DNA of 60,000 bases, taken from Diphasiastrum complanatum (lineage: Eukaryota > Streptophyta > Lycopodiopsida > Lycopodiales > Lycopodiaceae). This document shows, piece after piece, positions 1 through 10,939 of this stretch; position 1 is the first letter of the stretch; each line of letters opens with the position of its first letter. The stretch is taken from positions 5,077,246-5,137,245 of the forward strand of contig CM055098.1 in assembly GCA_029204225.1 (NCBI GenBank), given 5' to 3'. The translations under genes were made by a program, and so were the position numbers. Below the pieces are notes generated by a model, which did not search any database, was not told the origin of the DNA, and saw only the letters and a list, made by a program, of their open reading frames with translations.

Positions 1-37
1 ATCCTTTTGTGTATACAAATAACGAAGTGACTGGTGA

Positions 38-253
38 TCAGTAAAACATCGGAAACACGATACAGATAATGACGCCACTTCTTAAAGCAAAAATGATAGC
101 AAGCAACTCTTTTTCATGAATGGAATAGCGCTGCTCATAACGAAACGACGGATTCATATGCAATAACACACTGACGCGACGTAAGAAAGCACTTAATCCT
201 GTGGAACTAGCATCAATCTCACAGCAAAACGCTGGGAAAAATCTGGAAGACAT
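38..253 (-). pseudogene. RNase H N-terminal fragment of G0
   Basis: The frame contains CEIDASSTGLSAFL and RYSIHEKELLAIIFAL, matching the first (D) and second (E) acidic blocks of gypsy RNase H. It breaks near position 38 and the element continues past the window edge. Confidence 0.75.
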
Positions 254-288
254 AAAACAGGGGCAGTTAAGGCTTAACCTTCAAAGTA

Positions 289-945
289 TCAAAAGACTGA
301 CATGCGGGAGTCCAAGCAAACGAACTTTCCTTTTTCAACAGAGCATGCAAAGGAGATGCAAGAGTTCAAAATGAGCAACTGGTTTACGAAGATGGATAGC
401 AAGACCAAGAAACATACGAACATCATGAACATTAGCAGGCACAGGCCATGAAAGAATAGAACGGAAGGTACGAACATCATGAACATTAGCAGGCACAGCC
501 ATGAAAGAATAGAACGGACCTTACGAGGTTGAGACGAACATACCATTAGTAACAAAGAAGCCCAAAAACTCGATTTTGTACAACAACAAAAACATTTAGA
601 ACGTTTAGCATACAGATGATGAGTAACTAACAAAACAAAAACAGAACGAACGTGCTGAACATGAAGAGAGAGAGTGGTGCTATAAATGAGGATATCGTCA
701 AAATAAACAATGACACACTTTCCAAGCAGAGGACGAAAAATGTTATTCATGACATTCTGAAAAGTGGGTGGGCCATTGGTAACACCAAAAGGAAGGACAC
801 GAAACTCATACAGACCAAAGTGGGTACGGAAAGCTGTCTTGTGCTCATCAGGAGGATGCATACGAATCTGGTGATAACCAAACGGAGGTCAAGTTTAGAA
901 AAGATCTTGGCTTGGCCTAACTGGTCAAACAGGTCATCCATATGA
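289..945 (-). pseudogene. reverse transcriptase fragment of G0
   Basis: Two overlapping minus-strand frames carry consecutive RT blocks: [20 protein letters not shown], then [19 protein letters not shown] and VIVYFDDILIYS (the YFDD catalytic box). A frameshift near 860 separates them. The second frame then runs out of homology around 530, where a 54-bp tandem duplication (416-523) interrupts the palm/thumb region. This is recognisable Ty3/gypsy RT but not functional. Confidence 0.85.
416..523. repeat. 54-bp tandem duplication inside G0 pol
   Basis: The segment beginning ACGAACATCATGAACATTAG at 416 is repeated almost exactly from 470, differing by a one-base indel and the last few bases. It is a local duplication within the dead pol region. 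Confidence 0.85.
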
Positions 946-1543
946 GGGATAGGGTACTGATTACGGATAGTAAGTTTATTTAAAGCACGATAATCAATAC
1001 ATAGACGTTTAGTAACATTCTTCTTATCAACAAGTAAAACATGAGCACCAAAAGGACTGTGGCTAGGAACAATAAGGCCTTGACGTAATAAATCAGACCC
1101 TGACGCTGGACTTCCTCGCGCTCAACAATAGACATACGAAAAAGGAGGACGAGAAGGAGGTGATGCAGAGGAAACAAGGTCTATATGGTGGTTGACATCT
1201 CGTAAAGGTGGTAACTGAGTCGGCTCTCTAAAAACATGCTCAAATTCACGCAACAGTTCAGAAAAATACCTGTGGCAAAGGTGGTGCATCCGCAATAGGC
1301 TGAACTGGCTGAACAAAAAGAATAGCCGCACAGTGGGCCTTCAGGAGGCTCCGTATGAACTGCTTCCCGGAAATAAGCTGATAGTCCTGCCGAGAATCAA
1401 TACCGGAAAATATGTTGAGTACCATCATGAGAGAATGTCAATGTCTGCTGCTGGAGGTCTACTGTAACCGCACCAAGGGATGCAAACCAATCAGCACTGA
1501 GGATAAGATCGTACCGTGTAAGTGGAATAATATGAAAATTTGC

Positions 1544-2032
1544 CTAACCAAGGAAGTCTCCAATCCGATATGAAAGCTGCTGATACATCTGCGTGCTAGG
1601 AAAAGAGTGTGCGCTGGCAGGATGAGGCGTAGTGACTGGCATAGCACGAATGTGTGTAGTAATATGATTGCTGAGAAACGAGTGAGTGCTACCCGTGTCA
1701 ACAAGGGCAATAAACTCACGACCAGTGATACGTACGTGAAGACGGATATGGCGTGGACCCGGCTTACCGGCCCAAGTAGCATAAGCAAGCTGAGCATGGC
1801 ATACAGCTAGATCAGGGGGATCAGGAACAGGCTCAGTGGGTGTGGCAAACTGATCAACAGGTGGGTCATCATCAAGAATATGAAGGCATATGGCAGAATC
1901 AGGACTATCATCAGGTGTGTCAGCATCATGGAAATAGACAGCAGTAGCAGTGGCAGGCTGTCGGCAATCACGGGCGATATGATCAGGACTCTTACAGTTG
2001 AAACAAAAGCGCTTTTCACGGATCTCAGACAT
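1544..2032 (-). pseudogene. gag zinc knuckle plus retropepsin of G0
   Basis: The 162-residue frame starts MSEIREKRFCFNC. It carries a CCHC nucleic-acid-binding knuckle (CFNCKSPDHIARDC, residues about 9-22) followed by an acidic linker. About residues 118-128 is the retropepsin active site, FIALVDTGSTHSF. In Ty3/gypsy elements this junction separates the nucleocapsid end of gag from the protease that processes the polyprotein. This is one of the best preserved pieces of G0, and the catalytic Asp-Thr-Gly is intact. The reading frame is lost after about residue 160. Confidence 0.85.
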
Positions 2033-2132
2033 CTCAGGCTGTGAGTAGCGACGAACAAAAACAGGACAAGGAGAAAAAGGAGGACGTGGTGCAGAAGGAA
2101 GAGTGGACGAAGGTGAACTGACATATGTGGGA

Positions 2133-2405
2133 CTAGCAGAGGATGGAGAGGAAAAAATAGGACGTGTGAAAGGACGCGAAGGACGAGAAACAGAGGAAGA
2201 GATGGGAGAGTACTTGTGCTGCAGTGCTGTAGCAAGGGAGATGGCGTGAGAAAGAGTGAATGGAAAAAAAGGGAGATGGCGTGAGAAGAAACATCATACC
2301 TGAGTGCACCTCGTAACCAGCAACGTAGCGAGAGATGAGCTCCAATGTAGAAATATTTGGGAATAGATAGGAAAGCTCTGTAAACCTTGTCATATAAGCA
2401 GCCAA
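2133..2405 (-). pseudogene. gag fragment of G0
   Basis: A short minus-strand frame contains a run like MTRFTELSYLFP, typical of the end of a plant Ty3/gypsy capsid (retrotrans_gag) domain. It lies directly upstream, in element order, of the CCHC knuckle. The frame then degenerates into Leu/Ser/Phe-rich noise, so only the first 40 or so residues are persuasive. Confidence 0.5.
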
Positions 2406-2450
2406 GTCACCAGTGTGAGATAAACTGCGAAAGATGTCACTCTGTCGAAT

Positions 2451-3414
2451 AAGCCACTAAGAGCGACACATCGAGGATCGAGAGATTCTTTCTCACTAAG
2501 CCATCGGACCTGCATTGGGAAGGAGCTTCTATCATTGTTCTTCCTCCCTTCAGGCTATCTTTTTGCACTGGCTTTTCAAACCTACTGTGCTGATTTTTCC
2601 AGTGATCCGTCTTCTTTCTTCGCATACTTTTAGCCTTCATTGGCTTCTTCTTCAAACTGAATCTTGGCTGTTCTAAGCCTTGCACATTCTTCACATATTT
2701 GCAGCACTGTCCATTCTTCAAGGCAGCCCTAAGATTTTTAAACACAATACAAATCTCCTCTCTTATTAACGAGGATGATCTCTCCTCTCACTTCTGATCT
2801 CCTCTCTTCTCCTCTTTGGTATCACCATGGCTCTGTTACCAATTGAGAATCCTGAATGAAAAGCAATCATTCATTGAGAGAGGGACACAACCACGGCAAG
2901 GGATAGTTGGGCTCTTTAGATTGTTTCAAAAAGCAAATGGGCAGCAGTCGTGTGAGCCCACAGAATTTTGTTTTTCAGATGTTGATTATGTTTCTCATAT
3001 GCAGATTTTGTTTCATAATGTGTCATGTGAAAAAAGCCAAAGCTATCCATCATGCAATGGAAGGAGGCCAGGCAAAGGACATTCTACCCGGCTCATTTCT
3101 TAATACATAATATGGGCAGATGAGGCTTTTTCTGCCCTTTTTTCATTGTGCTTAAAAAGTAGAATGACCAGGACAATTGCTTCTGATGACTCTATTTTTC
3201 TACCTAGTAATGAGTCATAGGTGTTTCGGCCCCACTCATCTCTCTTCATTTGAAACTAGTGAATGTAGAAAGACGGTCGTGAAAGTTCTCTCTCTATATC
3301 TCTCTCTTATGTATTATGGAAGAAGCTGGCCAACTCCCTACCGGGTAGAATGTCATCTGCTCGGATACTTCCATAATACATGAGAGAGAGACATAGAGAC
3401 AGGAGCTCCACAAG
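2451..3414. other. Unassigned stretch between G0 and G1
   Basis: No gene is recognised here. On the minus strand, around 2845-2825, the sequence TGGTAACAGAGCC resembles the methionine-tRNA primer site used by plant LTR elements, so this may be the leader of another lost minus-strand element, but no LTR edges are visible. A basic minus-strand frame at 2437-2745 matches nothing I know. The last 130 bp hold a hairpin, listed separately. ACAAG at 3410-3414 is the left target duplication of G1. Confidence 0.5.
3287..3400. repeat. Long imperfect hairpin (33-36-bp arms)
   Basis: The arm at 3287-3322, ending TATGTATTATGGAAG, is complementary to the arm at 3368-3400, starting CTTCCATAATACATG. Only about three or four mismatches occur, around a loop of about 45 nt. 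It could be a small foldback element or a miRNA-like precursor; nothing in the sequence decides. Confidence 0.7.
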
Positions 3415-3818
3415 TGTTATGGACATACATTATAGTCCATCCTTCTCTATTTTTGACAGTATTTTTGGACACAGCAGTTATAACAAATGACACATGGCCT
3501 AAAAACACCATTTACATGGTTTCTAATTTTGGCCCTAATTTTTGAATTTCACCTTCCCTCACAATTCTATATGAAGGGAGGTAGGTTTTGTCCACTATAA
3601 ATAGCCACTAAGCTGGTCATTTAGTAGCTTTGTTCATTTTGAGTCTTGGCTTTTGTAGGGGAGTTGTACTATTTTGGAGATCTTAGTTGGAGATCTGCCC
3701 TGAGCTATCAGTGGCCATTTGATATTCATACGGTTTCTTAGTTGGAGAATGCTTTGTGAATGTTTTTTGCTATCTTTATGCATCATTGATATCAAAATCT
3801 GTGAATCTATTCATAACA
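3415..3818 (+). repeat. 5' LTR of G1
   Basis: 404 bp, bounded by TGTTATGGAC and TTCATAACA. It is followed without a gap by the primer site TGGTATCAGAGC (3819-3830), complementary to the 3' end of plant initiator methionine tRNA. It is similar to the G2 LTRs at 5736-6143 and 8648-9057, which identifies one family. Confidence 0.92.
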
Positions 3819-3861
3819 TGGTATCAGAGCTCTTTCCTGTCAGCTGAAATTTTTTTTTGCA

Positions 3862-4160
3862 GGATCTACAACAAAGTCTTTGATTCCGTCCCATGCTCCT
3901 TGCTCATTCAGAGACTTCATGACCTTGGCTTCTCCACTATAACATTGTTTCCAGCTATGATGGCTCTCTTATGAGAGAGTTTTGGGCTGTTTTCGATATT
4001 GCAACGATGTTTCTGGGCATATTTGGAGCACCATTGGGGTGAAGCAAGGTTGCTCTCTTTGACCAGTTCTCTTTTTTATTGCTCTCTCCTCTCTCTCTCC
4101 TCTCTCTCTTCTCATCTCACATCTGCTTCTCACCATATCACGCAGTTTTTTTATATCCAC
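3862..4160 (+). mobile_element. LINE fragment L1 (RT scrap, CT-rich tract, 3' end)
   Basis: From 3866 the translation shows KVFDSVPCSLLIQRLHDLGF and, after frame changes, [11 protein letters not shown], which are blocks of LINE reverse transcriptase. A CT-rich stretch (about 4078-4115) follows. Then comes CTTCTCACCATATCACGCAG with ATATCCACTTAG, which also ends LINE L4 at 27290. The copy therefore joins part of RT to the 3' end across a CT-rich tract, inside the G1 leader. Confidence 0.75.
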
Positions 4161-4417
4161 TTAGCTAGTTAGCTAACTAATTTAGTTTTCTCTTTCCCTC
4201 TGTGTAGCTGGTGGTTAAGCTACTGATATTGTACCCTCGATAGAGTTGGAGGTTAAGCTTTGTGTTTCTCTTTGTTTTCTAGTGCTGGTTTAGCCTTTTG
4301 GGGAATAAGTCGTACTTACGTGGACAATGCTCCTTCTTTTTTGATGTACTTTCTACTTGTCTTATGTGTCCCTCGGGCACTTGACAGACATTAATATATT
4401 TTCTAATTCTAATTCTC

Positions 4418-4461
<44 letters not shown>

Positions 4462-4800
4462 CTCGCCTCCCCCCAGTTTGCACCCCTCCACCAAGATTCG
4501 ACCCTCACCCTAGCTTGTACCTCCCCCCACTTCCACACCCTCCACCAGTTTGCCGCCCCTAGTTACGACCTCCCCTAGTTTGCACCTCCCCCAACTGACC
4601 ACCTGCACTAGATCGCACCTCCCCCACTCCGCACCTGAATTTTTTTTCCAATTGCCTGAAATTTGTTTAGCTGCCGCATACCTGTTTTCTGCCCTCCTCA
4701 GCTACTACCTTCCCCAAATACAGCCATCATGGGTTCTTCCGATGCATCCTCTTCTCACGGTGACATTCGACTTAGCTTGATGACCATCTCATTCACATAA

Positions 4801-4865
4801 ATCATCTCATCCCTGCCCAACAAGCTATAATGACTACGCTTCAAACTTTGCAATCCTCTATTACC

Positions 4866-4908
<43 letters not shown>

Positions 4909-5230
4909 AAACTCCACCATCTAACACATTTATCTGATCCATCCTCTTCTTCCGTACCTGTTCCTCCCATAGTTCCACCTACACCTGGACCCTTATCCCA
5001 CCCCTCTTGTTCGTGATTTTAGAGATAAAGTCACGCTTACTATCTATAATGGTTCTTCTGATGGTAAGGAGTTACAAAATTGGTTCTTTCAGATGGAAAC
5101 TAATTTCAGCTCGCTCCTCGCACCTCCGGCACAACAACTTCAGCTTGTTGCATTGCATCTCCTCCCGGACATGCCTTGATGTGATGGCGTACTCATCAGT
5201 CCCTGTTTGATACTTTTGGCAACTTGGAAC
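4801..5230 (+). pseudogene. gag (capsid) remnant of G1
   Basis: A broken reading carries VTLTIYNGSSDGKELQNWF, then LAPPAQQLQLVALHLLPDMP, the capsid-type retrotrans_gag segment of plant gypsy elements. The N-terminal part includes an in-frame (CT)n microsatellite (about 4868-4908), read as alternating Leu-Ser after SSITD. Several stops are present. Confidence 0.7.
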
Positions 5231-5489
5231 GAATTCAAAGTTACCATTCATACTGCCATGATCTATAGATCATGCTATGATGCTTGCCTTCCTACCTTAC
5301 AACGTAAATACCTTGACCAACAACCATCTTTTCAGTCTCGTTCACTATCTCGTCCACCGTCTTCCGTTCCCGCCACCTGCACCATCTACTTCTTCAACTA
5401 TTACTTCGACCATTTCTCCTCCGTCCACTACTGTTCGTAACCCCTAACTGCTCCTCGTCCCATTATCCTGAAGCGTATACACCACAGAA

Positions 5490-5735
5490 ATGGCTGAGAC
5501 TCATGCTTAAAATCTATGTTATAACTGCCATAGCTCTAACCATTTGAACCGTAACTGTCCCGTCACCCTTGCCCACCGCAGCTACTTTATAGGTCCTGAT
5601 GTTTTTTACCCCTGATGATTCATCCCTCTACCTAGGTGAGGAGTCTCCTCAAGATGATCCTCCTTTCGCTCCTCTTGATGCTTCTGCTGAGTGTCTAGCT
5701 CAGTTGGCCTATGTGACTTGGTCTGGCACTGTGTG
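5490..5735 (+). pseudogene. gag zinc knuckle of G1, upstream half
   Basis: The sequence CYNCHSSNHLNRNC is a degenerate CCHC knuckle. An acidic linker follows, ending LAQLAYVTWSGT, where element G2 interrupts the frame at 5736. The frame resumes at 9058 with VGPRHIRLRVRI. The two halves match the uninterrupted G0 copy (AQLAYATWAGKPGPRHIRLH). Confidence 0.85.
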
Positions 5736-6143
5736 TGTTATGGACACACATTATAGTCCATACTTCTCTACTTTCGACAATATTAGTGGACACGCAGTTT
5801 ATATTTACATGTGACGGGCCTAGAAATACTATTTAAAAATGGTTCTATTTTTGGCCCTACTTTTTTGAATTTCACTTTCCCTCCAAAATCAATATGAAGG
5901 GAGGTAGGGTTTGTCCATTATGAATAGCCACTAAGGCTGGTCATTTGCTAGCTTTGATCATTTTGAGTCTTGGGCTTCTTGTAGGGGGGTTGTATTATTT
6001 TGGAGATCTTAGTTGGAGATCTGCCTGAGCTATCAGCGACCATTGATATTCATACAGTTTCTTAGTTGGAGAATGCTTTGTGAATGCTTTTTGTTGTCTT
6101 TCATGCATCATTGATATCAAAATCTGTGAATTTGTTCATAACA
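5736..6143 (+). repeat. 5' LTR of G2
   Basis: 408 bp, TGTTATGGAC to TTCATAACA, with a primer site immediately after. It is similar to the 3' LTR at 8648-9057. Confidence 0.92.
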
Positions 6144-6346
6144 TGGTATTAGAGCACTTTCCTGAGCGATTGGGAGTGTGTTTTTTGTTTATATAGTTTC
6201 TTTGCAGGTTTTTGGATCTTATGTTTGGTTTTTGTGATACTCTTTGTAGGTTTAAGAATCTTCATTGATGGGACTAAGATCTATCTCTTTTCTCTCTTCA
6301 TCTCTCTCTAGTTGGACTAAGATCTACTATCTCTTTTCAACTCTCT

Positions 6347-6386
<40 letters not shown>

Positions 6387-7300
6387 CAGTTTTCTGGCCA
6401 TTTTTCCTCTCTCTAGATTTTTTTTTTCACATTTTTTGTCAGCACTTCTTTGTTTGTCATCAGACTTAAGTTTTGTAAGTTGCATTGGTGTCGTAGCAAG
6501 TCAGCACCTATGATGATGTAAATTCTTTTTGCTGGCCATTTTTCGGAAACCATAAATTTTAGTTTTTTGGAAATACTCATCTTTTTCATCCGTTTTCCGC
6601 GAAAGAAGTTCAAAATAATCATATGGATGAGGGTGCTAGCTTGAGACAAGACTATTGATTCCAGGTTTCATGTCAAACGCAGGGACTACATCCAAAGATC
6701 TCGCAAAGTTTTCCAAAAGGGTATTCTTTTTACTTTTCATTTTGTTTAGTTGTTCTTTTTGCATATGTGATTGGATCTTGTTCTTTCCTATCGTTCCTTG
6801 TTTAATAAGATCCATTTTGTATCCTTTTTGACCTTTTACAAGTGAAGGTTTTGAAAAGTCAAACCTTGGTCAAATTGGAATATTCTGTTTTCTGTTCTAA
6901 AAAGATTCTGTTTTTGGATCTTTAGATGGATGTCTCATTCTCAAGTTACTACACTTTGAAGTCGTGCCCTACTTCACCACCTTCATCCCATTTGCGAACT
7001 TTCTTTGTGGCTGTCCAACGCCCGCCCTACTGCCCCACATTGAGCAGCCATTTTTCCAGCTTTTGCACAACCAGCTATTGGCTGTCCAAACGCCTTACTT
7101 CACTCACTTGTTTGTTGGCTTTCTACTACATTGGATCATTCGTGTCACATTTCCTATTCATTTTCCTTAACATTTTACATTTTCCCGTTTTGATTCCATT
7201 TTCTTTATTCGTTTTCAGTTTTGTTAAAAAATAGTTAAATGACAAAATGATGACACATTTCTCTTTTCCTAAGTATTTCGGTTTTTCCTCTACATCTTGT
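6144..7300 (+). other. Leader region of G2
   Basis: This is the untranslated leader between the primer site and the gag scrap. It contains a compound (CT)n tract at about 6338-6388 and AT-rich DNA. The frames at 6265-6513 and 6926-7234 have no recognisable domain and are probably chance. Confidence 0.55.
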
Positions 7301-7309
7301 GTCATTGTT

Positions 7310-7870
7310 GAATTCACCGACTGGGCGAATAATTTTGAGGATTATTTTTTCACTTATTCATGTTCAGGATGTTTTGAAAATCATGATGGCTTCTTTGGGG
7401 TTAGATGGCCATGCAAAAGTTTGATTTTCCATCTATCGTCACACTCATCCTACTCTGATATGGGGCATATTTTTAGAAGATCTTCTGTTTGCTACCACTT
7501 ACCTTCTGTCTCCATTTTTGCTAGCTAATGGATATTTTCTGCTGCTACCCAAGTGTTCCACCCCCTCCTAATGATGTTCATGTTTATCTTCTTTTCACTA
7601 ACTCTTGTGATTCTATTGTGTAGGGACAACAACATTTGGCAATAGCTCAACATTGTGATAAGTCCTTGACTCATCGTCATAGGTCTTTTTTAGAGTTTGC
7701 TGAGGGCCAGTCTGTTTATGTTCGTTTATCTTTTGCACGTCCTATTAGTTTGTACAGGGTCGTTCTCTTATTGAGAACTTGGCTACACATTACTATGGTC
7801 CCTATCAAATTGTGGAAAAACTAAGGCCTATTATGTATCATTTACAGTTACTTGCTACTACTCGTGCTTG
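7310..7870 (+). pseudogene. gag scrap fused to integrase C-terminal region of G2
   Basis: A gag-like piece (WANNFEDYF, then MMASLGLDGHAKV in another frame) is followed from about 7525 by the end of a gypsy integrase. The readable blocks are LANGYFLLLP, QQHLAIAQHCDKSL, HRSFLEFAEGQSVYVRLSFA and, after a shift, YYGPYQIVEKL. The same QQHLAQAQH block exists in G1 at about 12460. The join removes most of pol. Confidence 0.75.
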
Positions 7871-8119
7871 TGACATTTTTTCATGTTAGCCTACTTCATT
7901 TGTCTCTTTTTCCTGGTGACCCTTGTGATCCCTTTGTTTCCTACTAATCCGGAAACTTTTTCCTTTTTTACCTACTGCTATTTTACAAGTTCGGGTCATT
8001 TTACATCGTCGTCATCGTCGTCGTCTTGTCCAGTTTTTGTTCCAATGGGACATGATGGGGAAGTCTTTCGATGTTTTTGCCCACTCACCTTTATTGTAGG
8101 AACAAGCTCATTTCTCTAT

Positions 8120-8425
8120 GCTTTGGTATGCGACACCACTGCTTCTGATCCTGATGACGCACCATTTTCTATGCTTGCTGATGCGGGGTTGCTCTACCAC
8201 CTCTGGGATATTGCACACCTGATTTATCTGACCTTGTTCCTGTTGCTGATTTCCATGATGTTGGTGTCCCTGATTTTGATGTTGTTGTTGTCATCCATCC
8301 TGTTGATCTTTCAGATATTGATGGTCTCGATGCTCCTCTAGCTGCTCCTGCTCTTGATTCTTCATTACTTGTTGATGATGATACCTCAGGTGCCCGAAGA
8401 CCTCCATTATTTACCATATTGATCT
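8120..8425 (+). pseudogene. Acidic tail region of G2
   Basis: One plus frame reads an acidic stretch (SDLVPVADFHDVGVPDFDVV, then SDIDGLDAPLAAPALDSSLL, stopping after PPLFTILI). It sits between integrase and the 3' LTR and may be the ragged C-terminal extension of the polyprotein. There is no known domain. Confidence 0.4.
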
Positions 8426-8647
8426 AATCTTATCATCTACTAGAATTGAGATGAATAATTCTCTTTGCTTCATTGTACTAAAAGCAAATGTCCACAGGCT
8501 TGTAGGGGATTCGGCTTTTGGACTTACACCAGTAGCACGAAATGTATAACTTAGGAAAGAAGAACGGACAATATGAAGGTACTAAAGTACTGCTAGTAGT
8601 TAAATTTTATTACCCCACGTTGAGGGCAATGTTTCAGAAGGGGGGAG

Positions 8648-9057
8648 TGTTATGGACATGCATTAGAGGTCCATACTGTTCTACTTTCGACAGTATTAGT
8701 GGACACGCAGTTTATATTTACATGTGACGGGCCTAGGAAATACTATTTTACATGGTTTTCTATTTTTGGCCCTAATTTTTGAATTTCACTTTCTCTCCAA
8801 ATCAATATGAAGGGGAGGTAGGGTTTGTCCACTATAAATAGCCACTAAGGCTGGTCTTATGCTAGCTTTGATCATTTTGAGTCTTGGGCTTCTTGTAGGG
8901 GAGCTGTATTATTTTGGAGATCTTAGTTTGAGATCTGCCTGAGCTATCGACGACCATTAATATTCATACAGTCTCTTAGTTGGACAATGCTTTGTGAATG
9001 CTTTTTGCTGTCTTTTATGCATCATTGATATCAAAATCTGTAAATTTGTTCATAACA
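8648..9057 (+). repeat. 3' LTR of G2
   Basis: 410 bp, TGTTATGGAC to TTCATAACA, preceded by a purine tract at 8636-8647. After it the G1 frame resumes with the duplicated target GTGGG. Confidence 0.92.
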
Positions 9058-9620
9058 GTGGGCCCCCGTCATATTCGTTTACGTGTCCGTATTGTTGGAT
9101 GCGAATTTATCGCTCTTGTTGATTTTGGCAGCACTCATTCTTTTCTTAGCTAGTCTGTTGCTTCTCGCATCCATAGCCCCACAGTTTCTGTTTCACCTCC
9201 TTTGTGTGCTGAGGTCGCTAGTTCTCATTCTCTTCAGAGCACTTCTATGTTCCATCTTCTTCCTTATTAGATTGGAACTTTTTCTTGTCAAGCTGACTTT
9301 TATGTACTTCCTCTTGAGCGTTATGAGCCGATCCTCAGAGCAAACTGGTTTGCTTCCTTGGGGGATGTTACTATTAATCTTACTACCTAGCGTATTTCTG
9401 TTTTAGTCGACAAAACTCCCTATATGTTCATTGGTATTGATTCTTCTACAGATTATTCTCTTATTTTTGCTAAGCAGTTTGTTCGTAGCCTTCCTAAGGC
9501 ACATTGCATTCAATTGGCTACGTCTCCGGCCCATGTTACGCTGTTGCCACCTATTATTTTTGATATACTGACGACATACACTTATGTGTTTGTCGAGCCT
9601 TCTACATTACCTCCATCATA
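9058..9620 (+). pseudogene. protease and linker of G1
   Basis: This continues the G1 frame with HIRLRVRIVGCEFIALVDFG then STHSF. The retropepsin motif has decayed from DTG to DFG, so the catalytic Thr is lost. Downstream YEPILRANWFASLGDVTINL matches the usual protease-RT linker (ILGANWL...DV). Frame breaks occur near 9160 and 9400. Confidence 0.8.
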
Positions 9621-9639
9621 GTTTATCAATCATCACATT

Positions 9640-10200
9640 CATCTTATTCCAGTTTCCGATCTCTTACAACAAGGCCTCATCGTTCCTAGTCAGAGTCCTT
9701 TTGGAGCTCTTGTTTTACTACTCAATAAGAAATACGGCACGCGCCTCTGTATTGATTACCTCGCTCTTAGTCGTCTTACTATTCGTAATCAATACCCCCC
9801 ATTCCTCACATGGATGATTTATTTGATCGCTTGGATAAAGCTCAAATCTTTTCTAAGATTGATTTGCGATCAGGCTACCATGAGATTTGTATTCACCCTG
9901 GCATGAATTTAAGACCACTTTTCGTACTTCTACAAGTCTCTATGAGTTTCGAGTCTTACCTTTTGGTGTCACTAATGACCATCCTACCTTTCAGAACGTC
10001 ATGAATAATATTTTTCGGCCTTTGCTTGGTAGTTGTGTCCTAGTCTATTTTGACAATATTTTCGTTTACAGTTCCTATATGTCATGTCATGCTGCCCATT
10101 TACGTGTTGTATTTCAAATTCTTGTGGAACATCCATACGGTCTAAATGTACTTTTGCCATTTCCTCTATTGATTTTTTGGGTTTCATTGTTAGGCCCATA
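9640..10200 (+). pseudogene. reverse transcriptase of G1
   Basis: Blocks in order: [52 protein letters not shown], then after a frameshift [20 protein letters not shown] and VLVYFDNIFVYS. The catalytic YFDD is mutated to YFDN. Homology is lost near 10140 and resumes as FLGFIVRP. Confidence 0.88.
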
Positions 10201-10866
10201 CCTACTGATGTTCACGCTGTTCGTATGTTTTTAGGCCTAGCTACACATTTGCGTAAGCCTGTCCCCCATTTTGCTACTGTGGCTCATCATCTTCATTCCT
10301 TACTTCGTAAGGGTGCTAAGTTTGATTGGACCCCTTTATGTCAAGAAGCTTTTACTAAGCTTCAAGGTATCCTTGCTTTTGCTCCTATTCTTGCTTTACC
10401 TGATTTTAGCAAGCGTTTTATCATCGAAACTGATGCCAGTGTTGGGGCCCTTTTACGTCAAGATTCTAATGTTATTACTTACGAATCCCGTCATTTACCT
10501 TCCTATGAGACGCGTTATTCTACTCACAAAAAGGAACTCTTAGCTATCATTCATGCCCTTACCAAGTGGTGCCATTATCTTCAGCCTTTAGCTTTTGATT
10601 TATACACGGATCATCAGTCTTTACGATCTCTTGAGACTCAAAAGCAGCTTAGCGATCGACAATTTTGTTGGCTACAGTTTTTACAGGGTTTCCATTATCA
10701 GTTACATTATTGCCCTGTTAGGAGTAAAGCTGGTGCCGACGCTTTGTCTCGGTTACCTGCCGTTCTTACTACTTTTACTACCATTTTCCATGATTGGCTT
10801 GACTTACTTCCAGCTGCATATGAGACTTGTCCCGATTTTAGTTCTATTTATCATACGGCGGCCTAG
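10160..10866 (+). pseudogene. RT connection and RNase H domain of G1
   Basis: This is the longest open frame in the element. It reads FLGFIVRPIPTDVHAV, the connection domain, then RNase H: FIIETDASVGALL (first D), STHKKELLAIIHAL (E), LYTDHQSLRSL (third D region) and GADALSRLPAV at the end. It joins directly to the integrase region downstream. The core acidic residues are kept, although the upstream RT is not functional. Confidence 0.9.
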
Positions 10867-10939
10867 TCTCCATCCATTCGCCACCAGGTTTATTCTCTTG
10901 GCGCTTTGTGTGTTTCGATGTTTGATCCCATTTATTACA

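Larger units (their letters stand above)
1..2450 (-). mobile_element. Degenerate Ty3/gypsy retrotransposon remnant (G0), 5' part
   Basis: Read on the minus strand, the order is a gag tail near 2405, a CCHC knuckle and aspartic protease at 2032-1544, reverse transcriptase at 945-289, and the start of RNase H at 253-38, running off the left edge. This is the gag-PR-RT-RH order of Ty3/gypsy elements. The protease neighbourhood closely resembles that of G1 (3415-12707), so the two belong to one family in opposite orientation. Frames are broken by stops and indels throughout, so the copy is dead. No LTR is seen at the right end, and the boundary near 2450 is approximate. Confidence 0.85.
5736..9057 (+). 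mobile_element. Ty3/gypsy retrotransposon G2 nested in G1
   Basis: The element is 3322 bp with LTRs at 5736-6143 and 8648-9057, a primer site TGGTATTAGAGC at 6144, and a polypurine tract AGAAGGGGGGAG just before the 3' LTR. Flanks are GTGTG (5731-5735) and GTGGG (9058-9062), a 5-bp duplication with one mismatch. It lies inside the gag-protease junction of G1, a member of its own family. Internally it is a deletion derivative: a gag scrap (about 7310-7440, WANNFEDYF) runs straight into the integrase end (from about 7525), and protease, RT and RNase H are absent. Confidence 0.93.

Noticed and set aside
6926-7234. Open frame at 6926-7234 as a membrane protein
   Set aside because: Hydrophobic composition comes from a T-rich leader sequence. 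No homology or start context is seen.
8169-8417. Minus-strand frame at 8169-8417 (Ser/Thr/Gly-rich)
   Set aside because: It is the complement of a better plus-strand acidic reading in the tail of G2 and has no domain.
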